This document shows, in pieces, positions 1 to 11,057 of a stretch of DNA of 64,000 bases. The notes under the pieces were generated by a model. That model was not told the DNA's origin. It did not search any database and saw nothing but the letters and a program-made list of their open reading frames with translations. The first letter of the stretch is position 1. Every line of letters starts with the position of its first letter. Source of the DNA: Chromatiales bacterium (lineage in GTDB: Bacteria; Pseudomonadota; Gammaproteobacteria; UBA6429); contig JALTJN010000362.1 of the NCBI GenBank assembly GCA_027076405.1, forward strand, positions 682,001-746,000, in the 5' to 3' direction. Position numbers and translations under genes: made by a program.

Positions 1-1
1 A

Positions 2-1000
2 TATAAAGCTAAATCGGCTTCAGCCGTTATTCTGGATACCAAAACAGGGGAAGTATTAGCGATGGTTAATCAGCCTTCGTATAATCCAAATAATCGCAGT
101 AAATTAAAAAATTCATATTTACGTAACCGTGCAGTGACTGATGTTTTTGAGCCAGGCTCAACGATTAAACCTTTTACCGTTGCTGCAGCACTGGAAAGCG
201 GAAAGTTCAAATCAAACAGTGTTGTTAATACCAGTCCGGGATATTTTCGAATTGGAAAATATGTTGTGCAGGATGTGAGAAATTACGGGCGTATTAATTT
301 ATCAACGATTTTATCCAAGTCCAGCAATATCGGTGCTAGCAAACTTGCATTAGCTATTACAGCTAAACAATTAACGGATGTTCATTCTCGTATCGGTTTT
401 GGTTTTATTACCGGTAGTGGTTTCCCCGGTGAAGTAGGTGGAATCACAAATTTACCGACTGAAAAACAATTGGTGGAACGGGCAACTCTTTCATATGGCT
501 ATGGAATATCCGTGACACCTCTGCAACTCGCTCGAGCCTATGCTGTGATCGCAAATGACGGCGTAATGCCTGATATTAGTTTTATTCGGGTTAAAGAACC
601 GGCAAACGAAAGAAGAGTCTTACCGGCTAAATATGCCAGACAAATACGTAAAATGTTAGAAGGCGTGGTGAGCAAGAAGGGTACCGGCTCACGTGCTGCT
701 GTATCGGGTTATCGTATTGCCGGTAAAACCGGTACGGTAAAAAAAGCCAGTGCAGGTGGTTATAGTGATGACCGTTATATCGCTGTATTTGCAGGCATGG
801 CTCCTGCAAGTCATCCCCGACTTGCCATGGTAGTAACGATTAATGAACCACTCGGTGATGTTTATTATGGCGGTAAAGTAGCTGCTCCTGTTTTTTCTAA
901 AGTGATGTCCGGTGCATTACGTTTAATGGATATTGCTCCTGATAATATTTCTGATAAATCTGTTCAACTTGCAAAATTAGCTGTGGGAGGAAAAATTTAA
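2..1000 (+). CDS. ftsI: Peptidoglycan D,D-transpeptidase FtsI (PBP3), 3' part
   Basis: Septal transpeptidase that cross-links peptidoglycan at the division site in the periplasm; it works with FtsW. The reading frame is open from base 2, so the N-terminal membrane anchor and pedestal domain lie outside the window and about 332 residues of the catalytic part remain. All three penicillin-binding motifs are visible: SxxK as STIK (bases 158-169), SxN as SSN (320-328) and KTGT (724-735). The family is usually about 580 residues. The stop codon shares one base with the ATG of murE, so translation is probably coupled. The first in-window ATG (base 62) is internal, not the start. Confidence 0.96.
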   Translation, partial: YKAKSASAVILDTKTGEVLAMVNQPSYNPNNRSKLKNSYLRNRAVTDVFEPGSTIKPFTVAAALESGKFKSNSVVNTSPGYFRIGKYVVQDVRNYGRINLSTILSKSSNIGASKLALAITAKQLTDVHSRIGFGFITGSGFPGEVGGITNLPTEKQLVERATLSYGYGISVTPLQLARAYAVIANDGVMPDISFIRVKEPANERRVLPAKYARQIRKMLEGVVSKKGTGSRAAVSGYRIAGKTGTVKKASAGGYSDDRYIAVFAGMAPASHPRLAMVVTINEPLGDVYYGGKVAAPVFSKVMSGALRLMDIAPDNISDKSVQLAKLAVGGKI

Positions 1001-2520
1001 TGTCCTCTCAAGTTAAGCATAAGTCTATGAACCTGAATGATCTGTTAAATAGCTATATTACCGACGATAAATTTAACGATATTAATATTACAGGTTTGAG
1101 TCTTGATAGCCGGAATATTGAAAAAGATTATTTGTTTATTGCGATAAAAGGCGCAACTGTTAATGGTATTGAGTTTATCAACGCAGCGATAGAGAAAGGC
1201 GCTGCAGCTGTGCTGTGGGAAGCAGATGAAAATATTGATGTTATTAAAATTAACTGGCGTAAAAGTTCAACAGATATTGATGTTCCTATTATTGCGATTG
1301 AAAATTTATCTCGGCTAACGGGTGAGATTGCAGATAGTTTTTATGGATGCCCATCAAAAGATGTGACGGTTTGTGGAATTACCGGAACCAACGGTAAAAC
1401 ATCCTGTGCAGATTTTCTTGCGCAAATGATCAGTATCGATACACCTTGTGGCGTTATGGGAACACTCGGTAGCGGCTTGTATCCTGAACTTAAAGAAACC
1501 GGTTTTACTACTCCCGATGCAGTTAGCTGTCAAAAGTGGTTGGCTGATATTAAATCCATGAAGGCAAAATTTGCTGTTATGGAAGTTTCATCTCATGCCC
1601 TTATTCAGGGTCGTACAAATGGCATTCGTTTTGATAGTGCAGTTTTTACAAATTTAAGCCGTGATCATCTTGATTTTCATGGTGATATGGAAAGTTATGC
1701 CGAGGCAAAATTAAAGCTCTTCAAAAATGAAAGCTTAAAAAATGCTGTTATTAATGTTGATGATGAAGCCGGAAGAAATATTGTACAAAAACTGAATAAA
1801 AATATTCGCTGTATTCGATATGGTTTAGACAAAACATTTAATCCCGATATTTATGGATTTAATATTATTCTGGATCAACATGGTTTATCCATGATGGTTA
1901 ATACTCCATGGGGAGAAGGAAAGTTAACCTCGCCTGTTATCGGTGATTTTAATGCCTATAACTTACTTGCAGTTTTATCTGTAATGTTATTACAAGGTAT
2001 AGAGTTTACAGAAGCATTAAAACGTTTAACAAAAATTAAAAGTGTTGCAGGTAGAATGCAGCGTTTTGGAAATAAGAATACGCCATTAGTTATTGTAGAT
2101 TTTGCCCATACCCCTGATGCGCTTGAACAAGCTTTAACTTCTCTACGTCAGCATACTGAAAATAATTTGTGGTGTGTGTTTGGTTGTGGAGGAGATCGTG
2201 ATAAAGGAAAACGGCCATTAATGGGGGCAATAGCAGAAAGCAAAGCAGACTATATTGTTTTAACTAATGATAATCCCAGAACTGAGGCAGCATCAAAAAT
2301 TATTGACGATATTAAATCTGGAATTAAAAATATTGCCAACGTTATAACAGAAGAAGATAGGCATGCTGCCATTCATATTGCGATTTCACAAGCTAAGGCC
2401 GGTGACGTTGTGTTAATTGCTGGCAAAGGACATGAAAATTATCAGCTCATAGGTGAAAAAAAATATCCGTTTAATGATGTAGAAGAAGTTAAACAGCAAC
2501 TTGAGGTGCTGGCAGGATGA
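1000..2520 (+). CDS. murE: UDP-MurNAc-L-Ala-D-Glu:meso-diaminopimelate ligase MurE
   Basis: Cytoplasmic Mur ligase that adds the third peptide residue to the peptidoglycan precursor, using ATP. The P-loop TGTNGKT is at residues 128-134. The specificity motif DNPR at about 424-427 is the form that selects meso-diaminopimelate rather than lysine, as expected in a Gram-negative wall. At 506 residues it is near the family length. The ATG overlaps the ftsI stop by one base and has a GGGAGG ribosome site 9 bases upstream. It overlaps murF by four bases (ATGA). Confidence 0.97.
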   Translation: MSSQVKHKSMNLNDLLNSYITDDKFNDINITGLSLDSRNIEKDYLFIAIKGATVNGIEFINAAIEKGAAAVLWEADENIDVIKINWRKSSTDIDVPIIAIENLSRLTGEIADSFYGCPSKDVTVCGITGTNGKTSCADFLAQMISIDTPCGVMGTLGSGLYPELKETGFTTPDAVSCQKWLADIKSMKAKFAVMEVSSHALIQGRTNGIRFDSAVFTNLSRDHLDFHGDMESYAEAKLKLFKNESLKNAVINVDDEAGRNIVQKLNKNIRCIRYGLDKTFNPDIYGFNIILDQHGLSMMVNTPWGEGKLTSPVIGDFNAYNLLAVLSVMLLQGIEFTEALKRLTKIKSVAGRMQRFGNKNTPLVIVDFAHTPDALEQALTSLRQHTENNLWCVFGCGGDRDKGKRPLMGAIAESKADYIVLTNDNPRTEAASKIIDDIKSGIKNIANVITEEDRHAAIHIAISQAKAGDVVLIAGKGHENYQLIGEKKYPFNDVEEVKQQLEVLAG

Positions 2521-3896
2521 GCTCATTAAATTCATTTTCAATGTCGCTGGATAATATTGCAAAAGTGCTCTTAGCCGAACACCTTGAGGCAAAACATATT
2601 GGTGAAAATGTAACAGTAAAAGGTATTTCAACAGATACAAGAACCATTCAAGGTGGTGAGTTATTTCTTGCTTTAAAAGGGCCTAATTTTGATGGCCATA
2701 AGTTTATTGATGTTGCCTATGAAAAAGGTGCCGTTGCCTGTCTGGTTGAAGATGAAGTTGATGCTAAAAATATTATTTTAACAAAAGATACTCATCAGGC
2801 ATTAGGTTTACTGGCAAAAGCATGGCGAAAAGAATTTAAGAAAACAGTTTTTGCAATTACCGGTAGTAATGGAAAAACGACAGTCAAAGAAATGATAGCG
2901 GCTATTTTGAGCCAGAATCAGCCTGTAATGGCTACGCACGGAAATCTGAATAACGATATTGGTGTTCCATTAACGTTATTTAGATTAAATGACTCACATG
3001 CAGCGGCTGTTGTTGAAATGGGAGCAAACCATGTTGGCGAAATTAAATACTTAACAAATATTGCATTACCGGATATCGCAATTGTTACCAATGTGGGTAG
3101 TGCTCATCTGGAAGGTTTTGGCAGTCTGGAAAAAACCGCAAAAGCAAAAGGTGAAATTTTTGAAGGGCTATCGCAATCTGGTACGGCTGTTATTAATGCT
3201 GATGATTCATTTTTTGAGTATTTTAAAAAAATAACAACGCAATACAATGTCATTAGTTTTGGTTTGAATATTAAAAATGATCCGGATGTCACCTGTAATT
3301 ATGAACTGGGAGCAGAAGGAAGCGTATTAAGTGTGATAACACCTGTGGGGAATTGCACTATAAAACTTAAATTGCTGGGTGCTCATAATGTAATAAATGC
3401 ATTAGCTGCTATTGCTGCTTCAGTTGCAGCAGATATTTCCCTTGAGCAAATAGTAAAAGGTTTAGAAAAATTAAACCCGGTAAATGGTCGCTTACAAATT
3501 AAGCCTGGCTTAAATAAAAGCCGGGTTATTGATGACACTTATAATGCAAACCCAACTTCATTGTATGCCGCAATAAATGTGTTACATGATTTTTCTGGCA
3601 AGCGGTATTTAGCATTAGGTGATATGGGGGAGCTTGGTGATAACGCTGATGAATTACATGTTGATGCTGGAAATTATGCAAAAAAAAATGGTGTTGATTC
3701 ATTATATTCGTTTGGGAAACTGGCAGCTAAAGCAGCAAAAGAATTTGGTAGAAATGGATTTTGCTATGACAAGCATGAAGACATGATAAATGCATTACGT
3801 GATGAACTTTCAGAGGATGTGACGCTTCTGGTCAAAGGTTCAAGAACGATGCATATGGAAAATGTTGTAAATGCTCTAACAATGGCTGAAAGGTAA
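2517..3896 (+). CDS. murF: UDP-MurNAc-tripeptide:D-Ala-D-Ala ligase MurF
   Basis: Adds the D-Ala-D-Ala dipeptide to UDP-MurNAc-tripeptide, completing the cytoplasmic pentapeptide precursor. The protein has 459 residues with an N-terminal UDP-MurNAc binding domain. The P-loop TGSNGKT lies at residues 115-121, and the usual C-terminal ligase signature follows (DDTYNANP near residue 339). The start lies inside the end of murE in an ATGA overlap. The dipeptide it uses is made by Ddl, encoded further along the same cluster. Confidence 0.97.
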   Translation: MSSLNSFSMSLDNIAKVLLAEHLEAKHIGENVTVKGISTDTRTIQGGELFLALKGPNFDGHKFIDVAYEKGAVACLVEDEVDAKNIILTKDTHQALGLLAKAWRKEFKKTVFAITGSNGKTTVKEMIAAILSQNQPVMATHGNLNNDIGVPLTLFRLNDSHAAAVVEMGANHVGEIKYLTNIALPDIAIVTNVGSAHLEGFGSLEKTAKAKGEIFEGLSQSGTAVINADDSFFEYFKKITTQYNVISFGLNIKNDPDVTCNYELGAEGSVLSVITPVGNCTIKLKLLGAHNVINALAAIAASVAADISLEQIVKGLEKLNPVNGRLQIKPGLNKSRVIDDTYNANPTSLYAAINVLHDFSGKRYLALGDMGELGDNADELHVDAGNYAKKNGVDSLYSFGKLAAKAAKEFGRNGFCYDKHEDMINALRDELSEDVTLLVKGSRTMHMENVVNALTMAER

Positions 3897-3900
3897 GAAG

Positions 3901-4986
3901 ATGCTTTATCACTTGGCACAATATTTACAAGAGTTTCATAGTGGCTTTAATGTATTTAACTATTTAACTTTTCGCGCAATTTTAGGGATCTTAACCTCAT
4001 TGTTAATTTCTTTGTTAATTGGTCCTTATATGATCAGAAAACTCAGTAAATATAATGTCGGCCAACCTATTAGAGATGATGGCCCCGAGTCACATTTCAG
4101 TAAAGCCGGTACCCCAACAATGGGGGGGGCGTTAATTATAGTTGCGATTGCGATAAGTACTTTATTATGGGCAAATCTGGAAAACAGATTTGTCTGGGTT
4201 GTGTTGGCCGTTATGTTTGCTTACGGCACAATTGGATGGATTGATGATTATAAAAAACTGGTTAAGCAAGATCCCAAAGGGCTTGCCTCTCGTTATAAAT
4301 ATTTCTGGCAATCTGTAGTTGGTATTGTCGTTGCCTTTTATTTATTTGATTCAGCCACTACACCAACTGAAACCCAGTTGATTGTTCCTTTCTTTAAAGA
4401 GATCGTTATTCCAATGGGAATGGTGTCTTATGTCTTGCTAACTTATTTTGTAATTGTTGGTACAAGTAATGCTGTGAATTTAACAGACGGTCTTGACGGT
4501 TTAGCTATTTTACCTTCAGTGATGGTTGCAGGTGCCTTAGGTATTTTTGCTTATTTATCGGGACACTCCGGTTTTTCTGATTATTTATCTATTCCTTATG
4601 TTCCCGGTATCGGTGAACTGGTTATATTTTGCGGAGCACTTGTTGGCGCAGGGCTTGGTTTTCTCTGGTTTAACACTTATCCAGCTATGGTATTTATGGG
4701 GGATGTTGGTGCCTTGGCGTTGGGTGCTGCTTTAGGTGTTGTCGCTGTCATGGTACGTCAGGAGTTTGTGTTATTTATTATGGGTGGTGTATTTGTGATT
4801 GAAACGCTCTCCGTTATTTTACAAGTTGCCTCATTTAAATTAACCGGTAAAAGAATTTTTCGTATGGCGCCGTTGCATCATCATTTTGAGCTTAAAGGCT
4901 GGCCAGAGCCAAGAGTCATCGTTCGTTTTTGGATAATCACAGTCATACTTGTATTAGTTGGCTTGGCATCGTTAAAAATTCGGTAA
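3901..4986 (+). CDS. mraY: Phospho-MurNAc-pentapeptide transferase MraY
   Basis: Integral membrane enzyme that transfers phospho-MurNAc-pentapeptide to undecaprenyl phosphate, giving lipid I. The 361 residues form about ten hydrophobic segments. Recognisable family signatures are the DDYKK stretch in the first half, [10 protein letters not shown] in the middle, [11 protein letters not shown], and the cytoplasmic [13 protein letters not shown] loop near the C-terminus; the Asp and His residues in these belong to the Mg2+/substrate site. The start is an ATG four bases after the murF stop, and the length matches the E. coli enzyme. Confidence 0.97.
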   Translation: MLYHLAQYLQEFHSGFNVFNYLTFRAILGILTSLLISLLIGPYMIRKLSKYNVGQPIRDDGPESHFSKAGTPTMGGALIIVAIAISTLLWANLENRFVWVVLAVMFAYGTIGWIDDYKKLVKQDPKGLASRYKYFWQSVVGIVVAFYLFDSATTPTETQLIVPFFKEIVIPMGMVSYVLLTYFVIVGTSNAVNLTDGLDGLAILPSVMVAGALGIFAYLSGHSGFSDYLSIPYVPGIGELVIFCGALVGAGLGFLWFNTYPAMVFMGDVGALALGAALGVVAVMVRQEFVLFIMGGVFVIETLSVILQVASFKLTGKRIFRMAPLHHHFELKGWPEPRVIVRFWIITVILVLVGLASLKIR

Positions 4987-4995
4987 ATATAATTG

Positions 4996-6390
4996 ATGCT
5001 GGCAGAAAAATTACAATCAGAGAATCACGACATAGAGAATATGGAAAATTTAGCACATAAACGCGTTCTTATTGTTGGTTTAGGAAAAACCGGGTTCTCG
5101 TGTGCGCGTTATTTAAGTGATAAAGGTATTGAAGTAGCCGTTACTGATAGTCGTGATCATCCTCCTGCATTAGATGAGTTACAAAATGCTTATCCTGATA
5201 TTGCGATCTTTGTCGGTGGTTTTAATTCTGAGGCATTTGAACGAGCAACATGTTTGATTGTAAGTCCCGGTATATCATTACGTGAACCTTTAATTGTTGA
5301 GGCACGCGCTCGCGGTACAGAAATTGTTGGTGATATTGAATTGTTTGCCCGTAATGTGAATGCACCCGTTATAGCTATTACCGGTTCAAACGGTAAAAGT
5401 ACTGTTACTTCATTATTAGGTGATATGGCTCGAGCCGCCGGGTTAGATGTAAGAGTAGGAGGTAACATTGGTGTACCCGCTTTGGATTTATTACATCAAC
5501 CTCGTCCTGATTTATACGTGCTTGAATTATCAAGTTTCCAGTTAGAGACAACAGAAAGCCTAAATGCAACTGCAGCTGCTATTTTAAATATTAGTGAAGA
5601 TCATATGGATCGTTACTATGATTTAAATGATTACACGGCGGCAAAAGCAAAAGTTTATTATGGTACCGGTACGCTAATAGTTAATCTTGATGACGAGCGG
5701 GTTATGGCTACGATTAAATTAATTCGTCAGGGGCGTGATTTATTAGGCTTTACAGCAGCAACACCGGAAGAAAACCAGTTTGGTATTTGTAAAAATGATG
5801 AGCAGGAATTTTTATGCTTTGGCCACGAAAAGTTATTGCCTGTTTCAGAATTAAAAATTAAAGGAAAACATAATGTTGTTAATGCCTTAGCGGCACTTGC
5901 TTTGGGTAAGGTAGCTAATATTCCGTTAGAAGGAATGATAACTGCTTTAAAAGAATTTCCCGGCTTGGCACATCGTAGTCAGTGGGTAGCAGAAAAAAAA
6001 GGTATTGCCTGGTATAACGATTCAAAAGCAACAAATGTAGGAGCGGCTATTGCTGCGATCAATGGTACTGAAGCAGATAGCATAATATTAATTGCGGGTG
6101 GCCAGGCTAAAGGTCAGGACTTTTCACCGCTAAAAGATGTTGTGAATAATAAAGTTAAACACCTTATTCTTATAGGGGAAGATGCCGAACTGCTTAATAA
6201 AGAGCTTTCTGATTACACAGATGTAAGTTTTGTTACTGACATGGCGGAAGCTGTGAAAAAAGCAAATGAAATTGCCATTTCGGGTGATGCAGTATTACTT
6301 TCTCCTGCCTGTGCAAGTTTTGATATGTTTACAGGCTATGAGCAACGCGGTGATAACTTTGTTGTTGCTGTTAAGGAGGTATTACAGTGA
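4996..6390 (+). CDS. murD: UDP-MurNAc-L-Ala:D-Glu ligase MurD
   Basis: Cytoplasmic Mur ligase that adds D-glutamate to UDP-MurNAc-L-Ala. It has the N-terminal nucleotide-binding motif VLIVGLGKTG, the ATP P-loop TGSNGKST and the SSFQLE segment typical of MurD. The start is not certain. The frame can begin at TTG 4993, ATG 4996 or ATG 5041, and none has a strong ribosome site. I chose 4996, but the protein fold begins close to 5041, so the shorter form is credible. A strong AAGGAGGT inside its 3' end serves ftsW. Confidence 0.95.
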   Translation: MLAEKLQSENHDIENMENLAHKRVLIVGLGKTGFSCARYLSDKGIEVAVTDSRDHPPALDELQNAYPDIAIFVGGFNSEAFERATCLIVSPGISLREPLIVEARARGTEIVGDIELFARNVNAPVIAITGSNGKSTVTSLLGDMARAAGLDVRVGGNIGVPALDLLHQPRPDLYVLELSSFQLETTESLNATAAAILNISEDHMDRYYDLNDYTAAKAKVYYGTGTLIVNLDDERVMATIKLIRQGRDLLGFTAATPEENQFGICKNDEQEFLCFGHEKLLPVSELKIKGKHNVVNALAALALGKVANIPLEGMITALKEFPGLAHRSQWVAEKKGIAWYNDSKATNVGAAIAAINGTEADSIILIAGGQAKGQDFSPLKDVVNNKVKHLILIGEDAELLNKELSDYTDVSFVTDMAEAVKKANEIAISGDAVLLSPACASFDMFTGYEQRGDNFVVAVKEVLQ

Positions 6391-7613
6391 GCGTAATATC
6401 TTTACCGGTAAATTATGCTAATCGATTTTCAGCGACTTCAGCTAAAAATAAATCGATAACGTTGATTGAAAGTGTCGATCTACCTTTATTGTTGAGCGCT
6501 CTTGTTTTATTGGGGCTTGGTTTAGTTATGGTTGCCTCTTCATCTGTTTCTATTGCAGAACGTCAATTATCTGAGCCCTTATATTATTTCTGGCGTCAAT
6601 TGTCTTATTCTGTTGTTGGTCTGCTTGTTGCATTTATTACTTTTAAAATTCCGCTTAAATATGTACAAAAGTCGGGGCCTGCTTTAATTATTATAAGCTT
6701 GATATTACTGGTAATGGTTTTAATACCGGGAATCGGTAGAGAAGTAAACGGTAGTATACGCTGGTTAAATCTTGGGATTATTTCATTGCAGGTTTCAGAG
6801 TTCGTTAAGTTTGCCACAGTGATATACCTTGCCGGATATCTTGTTCGCCATAATGAAGATGTGCGAACAAATATGAGTGGTTTCTTACGCCCCCTTTTAT
6901 TGATATTTATTATTTCTGTCTTATTAATCCTTGAACCGGACTTTGGTGCAGTTGCAGTTATTGCTATGACAGCAATGGGCATGTTGTGGCTAGGTGGTGC
7001 AAGTTTCTTTCAGTTTGTACTTCTTATGTTAACCATGGGCGCAGCCTTAACTTTGGCGGCAGTGTCTTCACCTTACCGGATGGAACGATTAACTACATTT
7101 CTTAACCCATGGGCCGATCCTTTTGATAGTGGTTTTCAGTTAACTCAGGCACTCATCGCATTTGGACGGGGAGAATGGTTTGGAGTTGGTTTAGGTTCCA
7201 GCGTACAAAAATTATTCTATTTACCTGAAGCACATACCGATTTTGTTTTGGCAGTGCTGGCAGAAGAGTTAGGTTTGTTCGGTGTCATTATCGTGATTTC
7301 ACTTTTTTGTTTTATTGTTATACGTGCATTAATGATTGGTCGCCGCGCCGAAAAACGTGAACACCCCTTTACCGCTTTTGTTGCATATGGATTGGGTATT
7401 TGGCTTGGATTGCAGGCATTTATTAATATTGGTGTGAACATGGGTGTGCTGCCAACAAAAGGTTTAACGTTGCCGTTCATGAGTTATGGCGGAAGTAGTT
7501 TAATTATTATGTGTGTAGTTATTGCAATGTTGCTTCGTGCAGATTATGAAACGCGACAGTTTGATCGTGTAGGCCAGAATAAAAAAGTATCAGCAGGTAA
7601 ACGAGCATGGTAA
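6387..7613 (+). CDS. ftsW: Lipid II glycosyltransferase FtsW (SEDS family)
   Basis: Polytopic SEDS-family peptidoglycan glycan polymerase that works with FtsI at the septum. It has 408 residues with about ten membrane segments. The segments PLYYFWRQL near the N-terminus, EAHTDFVLAVLAEELG in the large periplasmic loop, and LPFMSYGGSS near the C-terminus are family signatures. The GTG start at 6387 overlaps the murD stop and is set by an almost perfect ribosome site AAGGAGGT at 6373-6380, six bases upstream. It overlaps murG by seven bases. Confidence 0.96.
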   Translation: MSVISLPVNYANRFSATSAKNKSITLIESVDLPLLLSALVLLGLGLVMVASSSVSIAERQLSEPLYYFWRQLSYSVVGLLVAFITFKIPLKYVQKSGPALIIISLILLVMVLIPGIGREVNGSIRWLNLGIISLQVSEFVKFATVIYLAGYLVRHNEDVRTNMSGFLRPLLLIFIISVLLILEPDFGAVAVIAMTAMGMLWLGGASFFQFVLLMLTMGAALTLAAVSSPYRMERLTTFLNPWADPFDSGFQLTQALIAFGRGEWFGVGLGSSVQKLFYLPEAHTDFVLAVLAEELGLFGVIIVISLFCFIVIRALMIGRRAEKREHPFTAFVAYGLGIWLGLQAFINIGVNMGVLPTKGLTLPFMSYGGSSLIIMCVVIAMLLRADYETRQFDRVGQNKKVSAGKRAW

Positions 7614-8695
7614 AGCCGGTTAAACATGTTTTGATTGCTGCGGGCGGTACAGGTGGTCATGTTTATCCTGCGTTAGCTGTTGCAGATTATTTACGTGAGC
7701 AAAATGTAAAAGTGACATGGGTGGGGACGGAAAAAGGGCTGGAGCATCGTATTGTGCCTGCTGCTCATATTCCGTTAGAAATTATTAGTATTAGCGGGTT
7801 ACGTGGAAAAGGACTCTTAAATTTGTTTTTCGTTCCTTTAAAACTGGTTGTTGCTATTGCGCAGGTGATAAAGATTTTTATCCGTATTAAACCTGATGCC
7901 GTTTTAGGTATGGGAGGCTTTGTGAGTGGCCCGTGCGGTCTGGCTGCATTTATTTTACGTAAGCCTTTATATTTACACGAGCAAAATGCAATACCGGGTT
8001 TAACAAATAAAGTATTAAGTTATATGGCAACAACCGTTATGCAGGCATTCCCTGGCAGCTTTAAAGGCAATAAAAATATCATTGCATTGGGTAACCCTAT
8101 TCGCAAAGATATTTCAAATATTGCAAGTCCTGAAAAAAGAATGGCTGAACGTACAGGAAAAATTCATTTGCTTGTTGTTGGTGGTAGTTTGGGGGCACAA
8201 GCGTTAAATGAAAATGTACCACAGGCACTTTCTGAAATAGTTAAAGAATTACAAGCTGATGTTTGGCATCAAACAGGAAAAAATAAACTTGAAGCCACAA
8301 TGGATAATTACACAAAAGCAAACATCGAGGCAAAAGTCACTGAGTATATTGAAAATATGGCAGAAGCATATGCCTGGGCTGATTTAGTCATCTGTCGTGC
8401 AGGAGCATTAACAATATCTGAATTAGCAAATGCAGGTGTTGCTTCAATTCTGGTTCCTTATCCATATGCTGTTGATGATCACCAAACAGCTAATGCTGCT
8501 TATTTAACAAATGTTGAAGCAGCAATATTAATCCCGCAGGATCAACTTGTACCAAAATTGAAAGGTGTACTGGCAGAACTTTTACAAGCAGGAAGATCAA
8601 AGCTAATCGTTATGGCAAAAGCAGCAAGAGAATTATCTAAACCGAATGCAACGCAAGCGGTTGCTGAAATTTGTTTAGGAGTCTCACATGGTTAA
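7607..8695 (+). CDS. murG: UDP-GlcNAc:undecaprenyl-PP-MurNAc-pentapeptide transferase MurG
   Basis: Peripheral membrane glycosyltransferase (GT28) that adds GlcNAc to lipid I, giving lipid II on the inner face of the cytoplasmic membrane. The glycine-rich N-terminal motif [14 protein letters not shown], the [12 protein letters not shown] segment in the middle and the [12 protein letters not shown] donor-binding stretch are all present. The 362-residue length is normal. It starts with ATG inside the ftsW end and overlaps murC by eight bases, so lipid II synthesis is translated as one coupled block. Confidence 0.97.
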   Translation: MVKPVKHVLIAAGGTGGHVYPALAVADYLREQNVKVTWVGTEKGLEHRIVPAAHIPLEIISISGLRGKGLLNLFFVPLKLVVAIAQVIKIFIRIKPDAVLGMGGFVSGPCGLAAFILRKPLYLHEQNAIPGLTNKVLSYMATTVMQAFPGSFKGNKNIIALGNPIRKDISNIASPEKRMAERTGKIHLLVVGGSLGAQALNENVPQALSEIVKELQADVWHQTGKNKLEATMDNYTKANIEAKVTEYIENMAEAYAWADLVICRAGALTISELANAGVASILVPYPYAVDDHQTANAAYLTNVEAAILIPQDQLVPKLKGVLAELLQAGRSKLIVMAKAARELSKPNATQAVAEICLGVSHG

Positions 8696-10139
8696 AAATT
8701 TAGATTTAGCTCAATTACGTGATGAGCCAAGCATGGGGCGTATACGTTGTATCCACTTTGTAGGTATTGGTGGCGTTGGTATGGGCGGGATTGCCGAAGT
8801 CATGCTGAATCTTGGTTATGATATTTCAGGTTCAGATTTGAATGAAAATGCAGTGACGCAGCGTCTTGATAAGCTAGGTGCAAAAATTCATTTTGGACAT
8901 TCTGCAGATAATGTAAGCCAATGTGATGTGGTTGTTGTATCAACTGCGGTTAAAGAAGATAACCCTGAAGTGGTTGCTGCTCAAGAACAACGTATCCCCG
9001 TTGTTCCACGTGCCGAAATGTTGGCCGAGTTAATGCGTTTTCGTTATGGCATAGCTGTCGCGGGAACACATGGCAAAACAACGACAACAAGTTTAGTGGC
9101 AAGTATTTTAGCAGAAGGTGACTTTGATCCAACATTTGTGATCGGTGGACGATTAAATAGTGCTGGCACAAATGCACGGCTCGGTGAGAGTCATTATTTA
9201 GTGGCAGAAGCCGATGAAAGTGATGCTTCTTTTATGCACTTGCAACCAATGATGGCTGTTGTGACAAATATAGATGCTGATCATATGGAAACTTACGGTG
9301 GTGACTTTGAAAATTTACGCCAGACATTTATTGAGTTCTTACATCATCTTCCTTTTTATGGTCTTGCCATTTTATGTATCGATGATGAGGAAGTAAGAAA
9401 TGTTATCCCGCATATCAATCGTCCTATGATCACTTATGGTTTTAGTGAAGATGCAGATATAAGTGCGAGTAATTTAAGACAGGAAGGGAATAAAACTTAT
9501 TTCTCAGTTTCGAAAAAAGATAATAAAAACTGGCTGGAAATTACTTTAAATATGCCCGGTGAACATAATGTATTAAATGCACTGGCAGCAATTGCTGTAG
9601 CAAATGAAATTGGTGTTGATGCAAATTCTATTCAAACTGCATTATTAAATTTTGAGGGTATTGGCCGACGTTTTCAAATTAATGGTGAATATCAGGTTCG
9701 TGATGCTAATAATATGACTGCAAAGGTACTTCATGTTGATGACTATGGTCATCATCCGCGTGAAGTTGATGCGACAATACAGGCAATTCGAAAAGGCTGG
9801 CCGGATAATCGTTTAGTCGTTGCATTCCAGCCACATCGTTATACCCGTACGAGGGATTTATTTGAAGATTTTACGGCGGTACTAACTACGGTCGATGCTT
9901 TGGTTTTATTAGAAGTCTTTTCAGCAGGTGAAACCGTAATAGCCGGTGCTGATGGTCGGAGTCTTGCTCGGGCAATACGTGCTCGTGGTCAGGTTGAACC
10001 GGTATTTGTTGAAAATATTGAAGAGCTTTCATCGACTTTGAAGGGAATACTAAAAGATGGTGATATTTTGTTAACGTTAGGTGCTGGCAGTATTGGTGTC
10101 GCCGCAAGTAAGTTAAAAAAAGAATTGTCTGCCGGGTAG
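8688..10139 (+). CDS. murC: UDP-N-acetylmuramate:L-alanine ligase MurC
   Basis: First Mur ligase; it adds L-alanine to UDP-MurNAc in the cytoplasm. The N-terminal motif [16 protein letters not shown] and the ATP loop [10 protein letters not shown] identify MurC, and the [10 protein letters not shown] segment is the C-terminal ligase signature. The protein has 483 residues. The ATG at 8688 has AGGAG about six bases upstream. It is followed three bases later by murB, the enzyme that makes its substrate. Confidence 0.97.
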   Translation: MVKNLDLAQLRDEPSMGRIRCIHFVGIGGVGMGGIAEVMLNLGYDISGSDLNENAVTQRLDKLGAKIHFGHSADNVSQCDVVVVSTAVKEDNPEVVAAQEQRIPVVPRAEMLAELMRFRYGIAVAGTHGKTTTTSLVASILAEGDFDPTFVIGGRLNSAGTNARLGESHYLVAEADESDASFMHLQPMMAVVTNIDADHMETYGGDFENLRQTFIEFLHHLPFYGLAILCIDDEEVRNVIPHINRPMITYGFSEDADISASNLRQEGNKTYFSVSKKDNKNWLEITLNMPGEHNVLNALAAIAVANEIGVDANSIQTALLNFEGIGRRFQINGEYQVRDANNMTAKVLHVDDYGHHPREVDATIQAIRKGWPDNRLVVAFQPHRYTRTRDLFEDFTAVLTTVDALVLLEVFSAGETVIAGADGRSLARAIRARGQVEPVFVENIEELSSTLKGILKDGDILLTLGAGSIGVAASKLKKELSAG

Positions 10140-10142
10140 GGT

Positions 10143-11057
10143 ATGAATTTAGCAATGACAAACAACAACATGACATTTAGGGGGGCTTTACTAGAACAAG
10201 AGCCTATGTCACGTCACACTTCATGGCGGGTAGGTGGTGTTGCAGATTATTTTTATCGTCCAGTTGATCTGAATGATCTTTCTCTGTATTTGAAAAGTTT
10301 GCAACAGGATGATGCAGTATTTTTTCTAGGCCTGGGCAGTAACTTGTTAGTCACTGATAGAGGCATTCGCGGAACAGTAGTTTGTACCAGCGGAGTCTTA
10401 AATGAGATTAAAGAAATAGATGAAACACGAATTTATGTTGAGGCAGGCGTACCTAGTCCTAAATTGGCAAAGTTTTCTGCAAAGTTAGCTTTGACGGGAG
10501 CAGAATTTTTATCCGGAATCCCTGGAACTTTAGGTGGTGCATTAAAAATGAATGCCGGCGCTGTTGGTGGTGAAACCTGGGATATTGTTGAGAGTGTTGA
10601 AACAATTGATATGCATGGTGTAGTACATAAAAGAATGCCTGAAGAGTTTTCAATTTCTTATCGGCATGTAGCTGCGAAAGAAAATTTAAATGAATGGTTT
10701 GTTTCTGCTGTTATTAAGTTAAATAAAGGTAATAAAGAAGAAAGTTTGCAAACAATTAAAGAACATCTTAATCGTCGTGGCACAAGCCAGCCTACACAAC
10801 AACCAAATGCCGGATCTGTTTTTAGAAATCCGCAAGGCGATTATGCTGCAAGACTCATTGAAATGTGTGGTTTAAAAGGTTTTTGTGTTGGTGGCGCATG
10901 TGTTTCTGAAAAACATGCCAACTTTATTATTAATACAGGTACTGCAACGGCAAAGGATATTAAAAATTTAATTGATGTTGTGCACAACAAAGTAGAGCAA
11001 CAGCATGGAATTGATTTGATTCAGGAAGTACAAGTGATTGGTGAAGGTGATGAATAA
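10143..11057 (+). CDS. murB: UDP-N-acetylenolpyruvoylglucosamine reductase MurB (type II)
   Basis: FAD-dependent, NADPH-using reductase that makes UDP-MurNAc. The protein has 304 residues with an HTSWRVGG start, a GLGSNLLV FAD-binding segment, and NAGSVFRNP carrying the catalytic serine. The short length and that motif fit the type II class rather than the longer E. coli type I enzyme. The start at ATG 10143 lies right behind a GGGTAGGG stretch, which is close. ATG 10155 (four codons in) is an alternative with better spacing. Confidence 0.95.
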   Translation: MNLAMTNNNMTFRGALLEQEPMSRHTSWRVGGVADYFYRPVDLNDLSLYLKSLQQDDAVFFLGLGSNLLVTDRGIRGTVVCTSGVLNEIKEIDETRIYVEAGVPSPKLAKFSAKLALTGAEFLSGIPGTLGGALKMNAGAVGGETWDIVESVETIDMHGVVHKRMPEEFSISYRHVAAKENLNEWFVSAVIKLNKGNKEESLQTIKEHLNRRGTSQPTQQPNAGSVFRNPQGDYAARLIEMCGLKGFCVGGACVSEKHANFIINTGTATAKDIKNLIDVVHNKVEQQHGIDLIQEVQVIGEGDE